From Balaenoptera acutorostrata (Eukaryota > Chordata > Mammalia > Artiodactyla > Balaenopteridae), in assembly GCF_949987535.1 (NCBI RefSeq), contig NC_080069.1:47047269-47111268 (forward strand): 64,000 bases of DNA, written 5' to 3'. Numbering within the stretch: position 1 is the stretch's first letter; every line of letters begins with the position of its first letter. This document shows, one piece after another, positions 22,165 through 34,499 of this stretch. The translations under genes were made by a program, and so were the position numbers. A model generated the notes under the pieces. The model saw only the letters and a list, made by a program, of their open reading frames with translations, was not told the DNA's origin and made no database searches.

Positions 22165-24192
22165 GAGGAGCTTCAAGATGGTGGAAGAGTAAGACGTGGA
22201 GATCACCTTCCTCCCCACAAATACATCAGAAATACATCTACATGTGGAAAAACTCCTACAGAACACCTACTGAAAGCTGACAGAAGACCTCAGACTTCCC
22301 AAAAGGCAAGAAACTCCCCACGTACCTGGTAGGGCAAAAGAAAAAGAAAACACAGAGACAAAAGAATAGGGACGGGACCTGCACCAGTGGGAGGGAGCTG
22401 TGAAGGAGGAAATGTTTCCACACACTAGGAAGCCCCTTCGTGGGCGGAGACTGCGAGTAGTGGAGGGGGGAAGCTTCGGAACCATGGAGGAGAGCGCAAA
22501 AATGGGGGTGCGGAGGGCAAAGTGGAGAGATTCCCGCACAGAGGAGCGGTGCCGACCAGCACTCACCAGCGCGAGAGGCTTGTCTGCTTACCCGCCAGGG
22601 CAGGCGGGGCTGGGAGCTGAGGCTTGGGCTTCGCTTGGATCCCAGGGAGAGGACTGGGGTTGGCTGCATGAACACAGCCTGAAGGGGTTAGTGCGCCACG
22701 GCTAACTGGGAGGGAGTCCAGGAAAACGTCTGGAGCTGCTGAAGAGGCAAGAGACTCTTTCTTGCCTCTTTGTTTCCTGGTGCGCGAGGAGAGGGGATTA
22801 AGAGCGCTGCTTAAAGGAGCTCCAGAGACGGGCACGAGCTGCAGCTATCAGCGCAGACCCCAGAGACGCTAAGGCTGCTGTTGCAGCCACCAAGAAGCCG
22901 GTGTGCAAGCACAGGTCACTATCCACACTTCCCCTCCTGGGAGCCTGTGCAGCCCGCCACTGCCAGGGTCCCGTGATCCAGGGACAATTTCCCCTGGAGA
23001 ACACATGGCACGCTTCAGGCTGGTGCAATGTCACGCCAGCCTCTGCCACTGCAGGTTCGTGCCACACTCCGTACACCTCCCTCCCCACGACCTGAGTGAG
23101 CCAGAGTCCCTGAAGCAGCTGCTCCTTTAACCCCGTCTTGTCTGAGGGAAGAACAGACGCCCTAAGGCGACCTACACGCAGAGGCAGGGCCAAATCCAAA
23201 GCTGAATCCCAGGAGCTGTGTGAACAAGGAAGAGAAAGGGAAATCTCTCCCAGCAGCCTCAGGAGCAGCAGATTACGTCTCCACAGTCAAGTTGATGTAC
23301 CCTGCATCTGTGGAATACCTGAATAGAAAAAGAATCATCCCAAATTGAGGTGGTAGACTTTGGGAGAAATGATGTATATATATATATTTTTTCCCTTTTT
23401 CTCTTTTTGTGAGTGTGTATGCGTATTCTTCTGTGTGTGATTTTTGTCTGTATAGCTTTGCTTTTACCATTTCTCCTAGGGTTCTGTCTGTCCATTTTTT
23501 GTTTTTGTTTTCTTTTTCTTTTTAGTATAGTTTTCAGCACTTGTTATCATTGGTATTTGGTTGTTCTTTCCTTTTTTTAAATTACTTAAAAAATTCTTTT
23601 AATAATTTTTGTTTTTTATTTAATAACTTTTTGATTTGATTTGATTTGATCTTTTTCTTTCTTTCTCTCTTTTTTTTCTCCCTTTTATTCTGAGCCGTGT
23701 GGATGATAGGCTCTTGGTGCTCCAGCCAGGCGTCAGGGCTGTGCCTCTGAGGTGGGAGAGCCAAGTTCAGGACATTGGTCCACAAGAGACCTCCCAGATC
23801 CATGTCATATCAAATGGTGAAAATCTCCCAGAGATCTCAGTCTCAAAGCCAAGAACCAGCTCCACTCAACGACCTGCAAGCTACAGTGCTGGACACCCTA
23901 TGCCAAACAACTAGCAAGACAAGAACAAAACCCCAACCATTAGCAGAGAAGCTGCCTAAAATCATAATAAAGTCACAGACACCCCAAAACACAACACCAG
24001 AAGTGGAACTGCCCACCAGAAAGACAAGATCCAGCCTTATCCACCAGAACACAGGCACTAGTCCCCTCCACCAGGAAACCTACACAACCCACTGAACCAA
24101 CCTTAGGCACTGGGGGCAGACACCAAAAACAATGGGAACTACGAACCTGCAGCCTGCGAAAAGGAGACCCCAAACACAGTAAGTTAAGCAAA
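22165..24192 (+). promoter_or_regulatory. L1 5'UTR, GC-rich promoter region
   Basis: About 2 kb upstream of ORF1. The section 22380-23320 is the most CpG-dense part of the window (GTGGGCGGAGACTGCGAG, GAGCGGTGCCGACC). It is followed by a T-rich stretch with TTGAT repeats near 23631-23652 and the ORF1-proximal leader. The 5'UTRs of mammalian L1s act as internal pol II promoters and are targets of DNA methylation. The several 90-139-codon frames crossing this part on both strands follow its GC content and show no known protein. Confidence 0.8.
22174..22181 (+). promoter_or_regulatory. YY1-like site at young L1 5' end
   Basis: CAAGATGG starts 10 bases into the element, the same place as in the older copy at 20698 and close to the YY1 site of human L1. 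This supports 22165 as the true 5' end. Confidence 0.5.
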
Positions 24193-25075
24193 ATGAGAAG
24201 ACAAAGAAACACACAGCAGATGAAGGAGCAAGGTAAAAACACAACAGACCTAACAAATGAAGAGGAAATCAGCAGTCTACCTGAAAAAGAATTCATAATA
24301 ATGACAGTAAAGATGATCCAAAGTCTTGGAAATAGAATGGAGAAAATACAAGAAACGTTTAACAAGGACCTAGAAGAACTAAAGAGCAAACAAACAATCA
24401 AGAACAACACAATAAATGAAATTAAAAATTCTCTAGAAGGGATCAGTAGCAGAATAACTGAGGCAGAAGAACGGATAAGTGACCTGGAAGATAAAATAGT
24501 GGAAATAACTACTGCAGAGCAGAATAAAGAAAAAAGAATGAAAAGAATTGAGGACTGTCTCAGAGACTTCCGGGACAGTATTAAACACACCAACATTTGA
24601 ATTATAGGGATCCCAGAAACAGAAGAGAAAAAAAAAAAGGGACTGAGAAAATATTTGAAGAGATTATACTTGAAAACTTCCCTAATATGGGTAAGGAAAT
24701 AGTTAATCAAGTCCAGGAAGCGGAGAGAGTCCTATACAGGATAAATCCAAGGAGAAACATGTGAAGACACATATTATATCAAACTATCAAAAATTAAATA
24801 GAAAGAAAAAATATTAAAAGCAGCAAGGGAAAAGCAAAAAATAACATACAAGGTTAACAGCTGATCTTTCAGCAGAAACTCTGCAAGCCAGAAGGGAGTG
24901 GCAGGATATATTTAAAGTGATGAAAGGGAAAAACCTACAACCAAGATTACTCTATCCAGCAAGGACCTCATTCAGATTTGTCAGAGAAATTAAAACCTTT
25001 ACATACAAGCAAAAGCTAAGAGAATTCAGCACAACCAAACGAGCTTTACAGCAAATGCTAAAGGAACTTCTCTAG
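24193..25075 (+). pseudogene. L1 ORF1 (RNA-binding protein), broken
   Basis: ORF1 makes the trimeric RNA-binding chaperone of the L1 particle. The reading frame opens at ATGAGAAGACAAAG and stays open for 135 codons. It shows the N-terminal charged part and then a coiled coil rich in heptad Leu/Ile and Glu/Lys (about residues 45-125, with RISDLEDKIVEITT). A TGA at 24598-24600 ends it where the RRM domain should begin (just after KHTNI). An A11 run at 24628-24638 adds a frame change. RRM and C-terminal domain coding can still be followed to the natural end near CTTCTCTAG at 25075, with further stops. The family's usual length is about 300-340 residues. A 245-codon frame on the opposite strand is only its shadow. 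Confidence 0.9.
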
Positions 25076-25133
25076 TCAGGAAACAGAAGAGAAGGAAAAG
25101 ACCTACAATAACAAACCCCAAACAATTAAGAAA

Positions 25134-28100
25134 ATGGTAATAGGAACATACATATTGATAATTACCTTAAAGGTAAATGGATTAAATGCTCCAACCAAAA
25201 GACACAGACTGGCTGAAGGGATACAAAAACAAGACCCGTATATACACTGTCTACAAGAGACCCACTTCAGACCCAGGGATACATACACACTGGAAATGAG
25301 GGGATGGAAAAAGATATTCCATGCAAATGGAAATCAAAAGAGAGCTGGAGTGGCAATTCTCATATCAGACAAAATAGAATTTAAAATAAAGACTATTACA
25401 ACAAAGAAGGACACTACATAATGACCAAGGGATCAATCCAAGAAGAAGATATAAGAATTGTAAATATTTATGCACACAACATAGGAGCACCTCAATACAT
25501 AAGGCAAATACTAAGAGCCTTAAAAGGGGAAATCAACAGTAACACAATCATAGTAGGGGACTTTAACACCCCACTTTCCCCAATACACAAATCATCCAAA
25601 ATGAAAATAAGGAAACACAAGCTTTAAATGATACATTAAACAAGATAGACTTAATTGATATTTATAGGACATTCCATCCAAAAACAACAGAATACACTTT
25701 CTTCTCAAGTGCTCATGGAACATTCTCCAGGATAGACCATATCTTGCATAACAAGTCAAGCCTTGGTAAATTTAAGAAAATTGAAATCGTATCAAGTATC
25801 TTTTCTGACCACAACGCTATGAGACTAGATATCAATTACAGGAAAAAATCTGTAAAAAATAAAACATATGGAGGCTAAGCAATACACTACTTAGTAACCA
25901 AGAGATCACTGAAGAAATCAAAGAGTAAATCAAAAAATACCTAGAAACAAATGACAATGAAAACATGATGACCCAAAACCTATGGGATGCAGCAAAAGCA
26001 GTTCCATGAGGGAAGTTTATAGCAATACACTCCTACTTTAAGAAACAACAAACATCTCAAATAAACAACCTAACCTTATACCTACAGCAATTAGAGAAAG
26101 AAGAACAAAAAAACCGAAAGTTAGCAGAAGGAAAGAAGTCATAAAGATCAGATCAGAAATAAATGAAAAAGAAATGAAGGAAATGATAGGAATGATCAAT
26201 AAAACTAAAACCTGGTTCTTTGAGAAGATAAAAAAAATTGATAAGCCATTAGCCAGACACATGAAGAAAAAAAGGGAGAAGACTCAAATTAATAGAATTA
26301 GAAATGAAAAAGGGAAAGTAGCAACTGACACTGCAGAAATACAAAGGATCATGAGAGATTACTGTAAGCAACCATATGCCAATAAAGTCGACAACCTGGA
26401 AGAAATGGACAAATTCTTAGAAATGAACAACCTTCTGAGACTGAGCCAGGAAGAAATAGAAAATATGAACAGACCAATCACAAGCACTGAAATTGAAACT
26501 GTGATTAAAAATTTTCCAACAAACAAAAGCCCAGGATCAGATGGCTTCACAGCCGAATTCTACCAAACATTTAGAGAAGAGCTAACACCTATCTTTTTCA
26601 AACTCTTCCAAAATATAGCAGAGGGAGGACCTCTCCCAAACTCATTCTATGAGGCCACCATCACCCTGATACCAAAATCAGACAAAAATGTCACATAAAA
26701 AGAAAACTTCAGGCCAATATCACTGATGAACATAGACGCAAAAATCCTCAACAAAAAACTAGCAAACAGAATCCAACAGCACATTAAAAGGATCATACAC
26801 CATGATCAAGTGGGATTTATCCCAGGAATGCAAGGATTCTTCAATATATGCAAATCAATCAATGTGATAAACCATATTAACAAATTGAAGGAGAAAAACC
26901 ATATGATCATCTCAATAGATGCAGAGAAAGCTTTTGACAAAATTCCACACCCATTTATGATAAAAAACCCTCCAGAAAGCAGGCGTAGAGGGAACGTACC
27001 TCAACATAATAAAGGCCATATATGACAAACCCACGGCCAACCTCATCCTCAATGGTGAACAACTGAAACCATTTCCACTAAAATCAGGAAGAAGACAAGT
27101 TTGCCCACTATCACCACTATTATTCAACATAGTTTTGGAAATTTTAGCCACAGCAATCAGAGAAGAAAACGAAATAAAAGGAATCCAAATGGGAAAAGAA
27201 GAAGTAAGGCTGTCATTGTTTGCAGATGACATGATACTATACACAGAGAATCCTAAAGATGCTACCAGAAAACTCCTAGAGATAATCAATGAATTTGGTA
27301 AAGTAGCAGGATACAAAATTAATGCACAGAAATCTCTTGCATTCCTATACACTAATGATGAAAAATCTGAAAGTGAAATTAAGAAAACACTCCCATTTAC
27401 CATTGCAACAAAAAGAATAAAATACCTAGGAATAAACCTACCTAAGGAGACAAAAGACCTGTATGCAGAAAACTATAAGACGCTGATGAAAGAAATTAAA
27501 GATGAAACAAACAGATGGAGAGATATACCATGTTCTTGGATTGGAAGAATCAACATTGTGAAAATGACTGTACTACCCAAAGCCATCTACAGATTCAATG
27601 CAATCCTCATAAAACTACCACTGGCATTTTTCACACAACTAGAACAAAAAATTTCACAATTTGTATGGAAACACAGAAGACCCTGAAGAGCCATAGCAAT
27701 CTTTGAAAAACGGAGCTGGAGGAATCAGGCTCCCTAACTTCAGACTATACTACAAAGCTACAATAATCAAGAGAGTATGGTACTGGAACAAAACCAGAAG
27801 TACAGATAAATGGAACAGGATAGAAAGCCCAGAGATAAATCCACGCACATATGGTCACCTTATCTTTGACAAAGGAGGCAAGAATATACAATAGAGAAAA
27901 GACAGCCTCTTCAATAAGTGGTGCTGGGAAAACTGGACAGCTACATGTAAAAGAATGAAATTAGAACACTCCCTAACACCATACACAAAAATAAACTCAA
28001 AATGGATTAAAGACCTAAATGTAAGGCCAGACACTATCAAAATCTTAGAGGAAAACATAGGCAGAACACTGTATGACATAAATCACAGCAAGATCCTTTT

Positions 28101-28945
28101 TGACCCACCTCCCCGAGAAATGGAAATCAAAACAAAAATAAACAAATGGCACCTAATGAAACTTAAAAGCTTTTGCACAGCAAAGGAAACCATAAACAAG
28201 ACCGAAAGACAACCCTCAGAATGGGAGAAAATATTTGCAAATGAAGCAACTGACAAAGGATTAATTTCAAAATTTACAAGCGGCTCCTGCAGCTCAATAT
28301 CAAAAAAACAAACAACCCAATCCAAAAATGGGCAGAAGACCCAAATAGACATTTTTCCAAAGAAGATATACAGATTGCCAACAAACACATGAAAGAATGC
28401 TCAACATCATTAATCATTAGAGAAAAGCAAATCAAAACTACAATGCGATATCATCTCACACCGGTCAGAATGGCCATCATCAAAAAATCTACAAACAATT
28501 AATGCTGGAGAGGGTGTGGAGAAAAGGGAACCCTCTTGCACTGTTGGTGGAAATGTAAATTGATACAGCCACTATGGAGAACAGTATGGAGGTTCCTTAA
28601 AAACTAAAAATAGAACTACCATAGGACCCAGCAATCCCACTACTGGGCATATACCCTGAGGAAACCATAATTCAAAAAGAGTCATGTACCACAATGTTCA
28701 TTGCAGCTCTATTTGCAACAGCCAGGACATGGAAGCAACATAAGTGTCCATCGACAGATGAATGGATAAAGAGATGTGGAATGGAATATTACTCAGCCAT
28801 AAAAGGAAATGAAATTGAGTTATTTGTAGTGAGTTGGATGGACCTAGAGTCTCTCATACAGAGTGAAGTTAGTCAGAAAGAGAAAAACAAAAACAAATAT
28901 CGTATGCTAACACATATATATATGGAATCTAAAAAAAAGAAAAAA
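25134..28945 (+). pseudogene. L1 ORF2 (endonuclease-reverse transcriptase), broken
   Basis: ORF2 encodes the enzyme that nicks target DNA and copies L1 RNA. The start is MVIGTYILIITLKVNGLNA at 25134. The APE-type endonuclease part shows LQETHF (catalytic Glu), GWKKIFHANG, VGDFNTPLS and, near 25804, a readable SDHNAM motif. The reverse transcriptase follows: NKSPGSDGFTAEFY (finger), [39 protein letters not shown] and the catalytic FADD at 27219-27230. The C-terminus keeps [14 protein letters not shown] (cysteine motif) at 28503-28544. Breaks include the frame change near 25420, loss of frame 25627-26170, the stop at 26696, a frameshift near 26965, the stop at 27684 and several after 28390. Human ORF2p is about 1275 residues; here no open piece exceeds 183. 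Confidence 0.93.
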
Positions 28946-29300
28946 AGGTGATGAAGAACCTAGGGGCAAGATGGGAAGAATGACGCAGACCTTCTAGGGA
29001 ATGGACTTGAGGACACGGGGAGGGAGAAGGTTAAGCTGGGACAAAGTGAGAGTGTGGCACGGACATATATACACTACCAAATGTAAAATAGCTAGCTAGT
29101 GGGAAGCAGTCTCATATCACAGGGAGATCAGCTCGGTGCTTTGTGACCAGCTAGAAGGGTGGGATAGGGAGGCCTGGAGGGAGGGAGATGCAGATATGGG
29201 GATATATGTATATGTATAACTTATTCACTTTGTTATAAAGCAGAAACTAACACACCATTGTAAAGCAATTATACTCCAATAAAAACGCTTAAAAAAAAAA
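28946..29300 (+). terminator. L1 3'UTR, poly(A) signal and tail
   Basis: A G-rich stretch, then the cetartiodactyl L1 end block (CACACCATTGTAAAGCAATT), AATAAA at 29278-29283 and a 10-A tail. The same 3' end recurs at 36056-36281. Confidence 0.85.
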
Positions 29301-32290
29301 GTTTTTAACCTAAAGAATAAAAATCGGCTGAAAAGAAAAAAATAGATAGAGTTATGGAAACACCAAGTAAGATCAGCAAAAAGAAAAACAATTTTAAATA
29401 AATGAGAACAGCTTAAGGTATCTCTAGGATAACATCAAGCACACCAACATCACATTATAGGGGTTCCAGAAGGAGGAGGCAGAGAGGAAAGGGTCAAATA
29501 TGTATTGATACAATTATAGCTTGAAAACTTCCTGAACCTGAAGAAGGAAATAGATATCTAGGTACAGAAAGCATAGAGTTCTAGACAAGTTGAAACGAAA
29601 GACCAAAGACATCAAGACATATCATAATTAATATGGCAAAAATTTAAGATAAAGAGAGAATTCAAAATGCAGCAAGAGAAAAAGAGAGTCACATACAAGG
29701 CAACTTCCATAAGGCTGTCAGCTGATATTTCTGCAAAATCTTTGCTGGCCAGAAGGAAGTGGCATGATATTTTAAAGTACTGAAAGGGGAAGACGTACAA
29801 CCTAGGTTATTCTACCCAGTAAGTTTATCATTTAGAATTGAAGGAGAAAAATAACTTCTCAGACAACCTAAAACTAAGAGTATATCAATCCTAATATGGC
29901 CCTAAAAGAAATGTTAAAATGTCTTTTCTAAGTGGAAAAAAAAAGGCTATAAGAAGTCAGAATCTATAGGAAAGGAAAAGTCCCACTAGTAAAGGCAAAT
30001 ATATAGAGTAAAGGATGTGGATCAACTACTTAAATAAGCTGTTATGAAGATTAAGAGACAAAAAATGTAAAATCAACTATAACTACAATAAACAGTTAAC
30101 TAATAGACATGAAGACATAAAATATGACATAAAAAACACAAAACATTGAGTAAGAAAATGTAAATCTTTCAGAATGTGTTTAAACTTAAATGACTACCAG
30201 TTTAAAACAAAAATATAGCTATAGGTCAACATATAAGAGCCCCATGGTAACCACAAATCAAAAACCTATAATGGATAATAAAAATCAGTGAGGAAATTAA
30301 TTTTTAAAAGACCAAAATAAACAGGACAGTAGAAAAGATCTGTGAAACCAAGAGTTGGTTTTTTGAAAAGATAAACAAAATTGATAATCCTTTATTTAGG
30401 CTCATCATGAGAAAAAGAGGGAGGACTCAAATAAACAGACTAAGAAATAAAAGAGGAAAAATTACATCCAATATCACAGATATACAAAAAAATTTATAAG
30501 AGAATACTACAAACAGTTCTACACCAACAAATTGGACAACCGAGAAGAAATGGATAAACTCCCATAAACCTACAGTTTTCCATGAATAATCAGGAAGAAA
30601 TATATAATCTGAACAGAGTGACCACTAGTAGTGAAATTGAATTTGTGATTTAAAAAAAAGAAAAGAAAAGAATAAAACCTCCCAGCAAACAAAAGGCCAG
30701 GACCAGATGGCTTCTGGGGAATTCTACCCAACACAAAAGACCTTATACCTATCCTTCTCAAACTATTTTTTAAAAATGGAGATGACAGAACACTCCCTAA
30801 TTCCTTCTATGAGACCACCATTACCCTAATACCAAAACCAAAGACACTACAAAAAGGAAAAGAAAATTACAAGCCAACATCCTGGTGAATATACATGCAA
30901 AAATCTTCAACAAAACATTAACAAACTAAATCCAACAATACATAAAAAGGATCATATACCATGATCAAGTTTGATTCATTCCAGGGTCACAAGGATGGTT
31001 CAACATAAACAAATTAATCAATGTGATACACCACATTAACGAAAAGAAAGAGAAAAACCACATGATCATCTCAATAGATACAGTAAAAGCATTTGACAAA
31101 ATTCAACATCCATTCATGATAAAAATTCTCATCAAAGTAGATATAGAGGGAACATAGCTCAATGTAATAAAGGTCATTTATGACAAACCAACAGCTATCA
31201 TACTCAATGAGCAAAAGCTTTCAGCTGTAAATAATAAGACAAGGATGCCCATTCTTGCCACTTCTATTTAACATAGTATTGGAATTCCTAGCCACAGCAA
31301 TCAGACGAAAGGAAGGAAGGAAGGAAGAAAGAAAGGGAGAGAGGGAGAAAGAGAAAAGAAAAAAGAAATAGAAGGCATCTAAATTGGAAGGGAAGAATTG
31401 AAGGTGTCACTATTTGTAGATAACATGATACTACATAGAGAAAACCCTAAAGTCTCTATCAAAACTATTAGAACTAACAAATTCAGAAAATTTGCAGGAT
31501 ACAATATTAACATACAGAAATCTGTTGCTTTTCTATACACTAATAATGAACTATCAGAAAGAGAAAGGAAGAAAATAATCACTTAAAATCACATCAAAAA
31601 TAATACCTAGGAATAAAATTAACCAAGGAGGTTAAAGACCTATACTCTGAAAACTATAAAACATTGATGAAGGAAATTGAAGGTAATACAAAGAAATGGA
31701 AAGATATCCCATGTTCATGAATTGGAAGAATTAATACTGTTAAAATGTCCATACTACCCAAAGCTATCTACAGACTTATTTCAATCCGTGTTATAAAACA
31801 CCCATGACATTTTTCACAGAACTAGAACAAATAATCCTAAAATTTATATGGAACCACAAAAGATCCTGAATAGTCAAAGCAATCTTGAAAAAAACGAACA
31901 AAACTGGAGGTATCACCCGCCCTGACTTTAGACTATACTACAAAGCTACAGCCATCACAACAGTAAGGTACTGGCACAAAAACAGACACATAGATCAATA
32001 AGCAAATGTAGCTCAACACATTCCATTTAAATGGCATTCAAGAATATTAAAAGTAATTGACAGTGATAAAATCAGAAAGGAGTTGCTTCTTGGTAGGGCT
32101 TGGGGGTGGCTTTAAATTGACTGGAAGTGAACTAGAGGGATATTTCTGAGTAATGGATATGTTCTATATTTGTATTAAGATGGTGGTTGCCAGGGTTCAA
32201 TTGTTTGAACATGTCAAGTTGAATACTTAAGTGTGGTGCATTTAACCATCTGTAAATGATTTCTCAATTAAAAAAATAAGGTTAACAAGT
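29301..32290 (+). mobile_element. Old L1, 3' half, with internal deletions
   Basis: This resumes the L1 cut at 22164. The rest of ORF1 (CATCAAGCACACCAACATCA at 29433, AGCTGATATTTCTGCAAAAT) and the inter-ORF spacer (GGTCAACATATAAGAGCCCC, AACCACAAATCAAAAACCTA) come first. Near 30280-30320 it jumps directly to the ORF2 segment encoding ETKSWFFEKINKID-like sequence, so the start of ORF2 and the whole endonuclease are deleted. Reverse transcriptase remains run to about 32000, then jump to an older-looking L1 3'UTR (32030-32280, with GTGGTTGCCAGG and TCAATTAAAAAAATAAG). Whether that 3'UTR belongs to the same copy is uncertain. Confidence 0.8.
31305..31368 (+). repeat. (GAAG)n/(GAAA)n tract inside L1 ORF2
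   Basis: Purine-only repeat GAAAGGAAGGAAGGAAGGAA changing to GAGAAAGAGAAAAG. It replaces the short A-rich codons that normally link the ATAIR and KEIEGI-like residues just before the FADD motif of the reverse transcriptase. It therefore arose by slippage after insertion. Confidence 0.9.
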
Positions 32291-33944
32291 AAAAAGTTCT
32301 CCTAAGATATCATTCATAACAATGTTTGGAGAAGATGAAGACTATCTGTAAATGGCATATCAAGGGAGGGGGAGCATTTGCAGTCATGTGCTCCAGCAAG
32401 GAGGAATGTTTTATAACTAATATTGTTTAGAATTATTGGTGTATGGTGCTTATTTTAAAAAGGGTAAATAGACTGCTAGTTAATTCTATTGTTATTGTAT
32501 CTATACAGACAATGCACCCTTTTATTTTCCGTACCTGGGTTAACAAATAATACAGATTGGAACTTGCCAACTATTTAGTGCATAAGGCTCAAGCTTGAGT
32601 GAAAATGGTTACAAAACTTTTTTTAAAAAATTAGAGAACCTGAAGAAATGTTACGTGAGAAAAATCAGAAAATAACACAGGAGGAGAACAAGCAGAAGCT
32701 GAGTGAATAAGTCAAAAAGTAGAAGAGCAAAAGAGAGATTCCCCCCAAACTAATAGATTCTATAAAACCCAAACTGGTGTTCACTGAAGAAATCTATGAA
32801 GTTCTTTGCTGCTTGAGTGGCAGAAGCATTGCCAACTTGGGTACTAATTAAGTCATGCAAACAAGAAAATAGAAATGCTTAGAACACGAACTACCATGAA
32901 TACCAGATATACTCCAAGAAGATGGGATTAGGAAACATTTCTGGAAAATGTTCCTTTATACCAAAACATATTTTAAAGCCAATAGAATTTGGTGAAATTT
33001 TATTCTCCCTATAAAGGCATGTCAACATTAGTTACAGCTCTCAGTAGTGGTCTTGAATTCTGTATGCTTTAAGTGGAGATGGAAATAGCATCTATTGAAG
33101 TACAGGTCCAGCTACTTAGAGAACTTTCTGGATTTCCTTTTTTCTTATATGTACTTAATAAGTCCCTTTTATCTTTGGTTTCCTGACTTATTCTTCTTTC
33201 CTTGCAACTTGAAAGGGCCTAAGAAAAAATCTAATTACTAGATTTCAGATGGTAGACTTTTATAAAGTAAAATAGTCAGAAATGCTATAGAGTTTTAGAA
33301 TATAATGTGAGATTTTATTAAGAAACCTTAGTGAGTTTTAAGATATATCATTTTATAGGCTTGTTCGAATCATCATTTTCCATTTCTAGTGAATACTAAG
33401 GGAATGTAATGAATGAGGGTTATAGCTGCCTATGTAATCACCATATTTTATAGTTGAATGGTAAAGGAAATGATGCTAGAAATTAGCTAATTTGGATAGC
33501 TTTTGTTTAAAACTAAAATCTCAATTTGTTAGTAAAATTTTTCTTCTATATCATATATTGAGGATTGGATAAAATCCATAAGCTTAGACCCTTATGAGGT
33601 TTAGACCCAGTAACTAGTCTTTTTTCTTTTACAAACCACATATTATATCATAAGCAGTTTTATTTTTAACTTAGGTGGAAAGAGTGTCTAGTACCAGCTT
33701 TTCACTGTTGAAGAGTGCACCCAATGGCAATTAATTAGATTTAAATGTATGTTATGATGTGTTAAGAATTTTTAAAGAGAATTTTTAAACATGGCAATTA
33801 ATTATTTTACTGAAAGTTATAGTATAGTTAACTTTAAAAGAATGGATATATATTTATGATATCAAAGTTTAAGTGATTCCATTTAGTTTTAAAGATAAAA
33901 CAGAAGATGAAGTAGACATTTTTCTTTACTGTTTTACCATTTTT
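32291..33944. other. No firm feature; possible processed-pseudogene scrap
   Basis: Mostly unassigned. At about 32630-32850 one frame reads a charged, lysine- and glutamate-rich stretch and then 42 codons without a stop (including KLIDSIKPKLVFTEEIYEVL). It looks more protein-like than its surroundings, but I do not recognise the family. No poly(A) tail or duplication proves a retrocopy. Confidence 0.35.
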
Positions 33945-34140
33945 TTAATTCAACAAATATTGATTGATTGTTGCCGAAAATACAAAGCTATGCATGATCA
34001 CCTGCCTTCAAAAAGTTTATAGAATACAAACAAGGTAAAAGAAAAGCATAGGCAGGTAGCTACAATACAAAGTAACTGTGATGATTCCGAAAGGAGACAG
34101 TTTTATAAGCGCTAGAAGAAGGTAAGCATTTTGTTGGTTG
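33945..34140 (-). mobile_element. L2-type LINE 3' end, antisense (ancient)
   Basis: TCAACAAATATTGATTGATT, then a CTGCCTTCAAAAAGTTTATA segment and ATAAGCGCTAGAAGA follow the antisense order of the L2 3' end (CAACAAATATTTATTGAGC, CCCTCAAGGAGCTTAC, GATAAGTGCTA). Heavily diverged; ends approximate. Confidence 0.5.
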
Positions 34141-34499
34141 GGGAAGAGCAAAGGTTTATTCAGTTTTGGGCTATATCTCCTTTGTAATTATTTTTAGTGT
34201 TTTTTAGAACTCTTCTTTTGTGTAGCTCACTCCTTTCTAATATTCTGCTCCACAAATCCCAGCCACCTTAACCATTCTCTCTCTTTTCACTTCAGTGGGA
34301 CCGTGATGCTTTGCTTGAGTTCCTCTTCCCTTAACCAGGCAGAAAGGTGGGTGATCATCGGTCTCACTCCAGTTGTAAAGTATAGTTATTTAGGAGGTAA
34401 AAAGAGTAATTAATGAATCTTGTTGCTTTGGCTAATGAGATTCCAGTTAGAGATTTTCAGCTTCTTTTAGCTGCCTATGATAGCGTATGAGACAAGAGA

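Larger units (their letters stand above)
22165..29300 (+). mobile_element. Younger L1, nearly full length, inactive
   Basis: A 7136-bp element with all parts in order: 5'UTR from GAGGAGCTTCAAGATGGTGG, ORF1 at 24193, ORF2 from 25134, a 3'UTR ending ACTCCAATAAAAACGCTT and an A10 tail at 29291-29300. It is inserted within ORF1 of an older L1. Divergence from the expected frames is modest, but nonsense codons and frameshifts break both ORFs, so it cannot move itself. I could not find a clear target-site duplication, which may have decayed or been lost in a small deletion at the target. Confidence 0.93.

Noticed and set aside
22256..23326. Several 90-139-codon frames on both strands
   Set aside because: All lie in the GC-rich L1 5'UTR, and none has a recognisable domain. 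Stop scarcity follows from GC content.
23973..24710. 245-codon open frame on the minus strand, the longest in the window
   Set aside because: It is exactly antisense to L1 ORF1. Its serine-, leucine- and phenylalanine-rich product is the expected complement of an A-rich coding strand, with no known motif.
22165..29300. Possible active, self-mobilising L1
   Set aside because: Both ORFs carry nonsense codons and frameshifts (for example 24598, 25420, 26696, 27684). It cannot make either protein in full.
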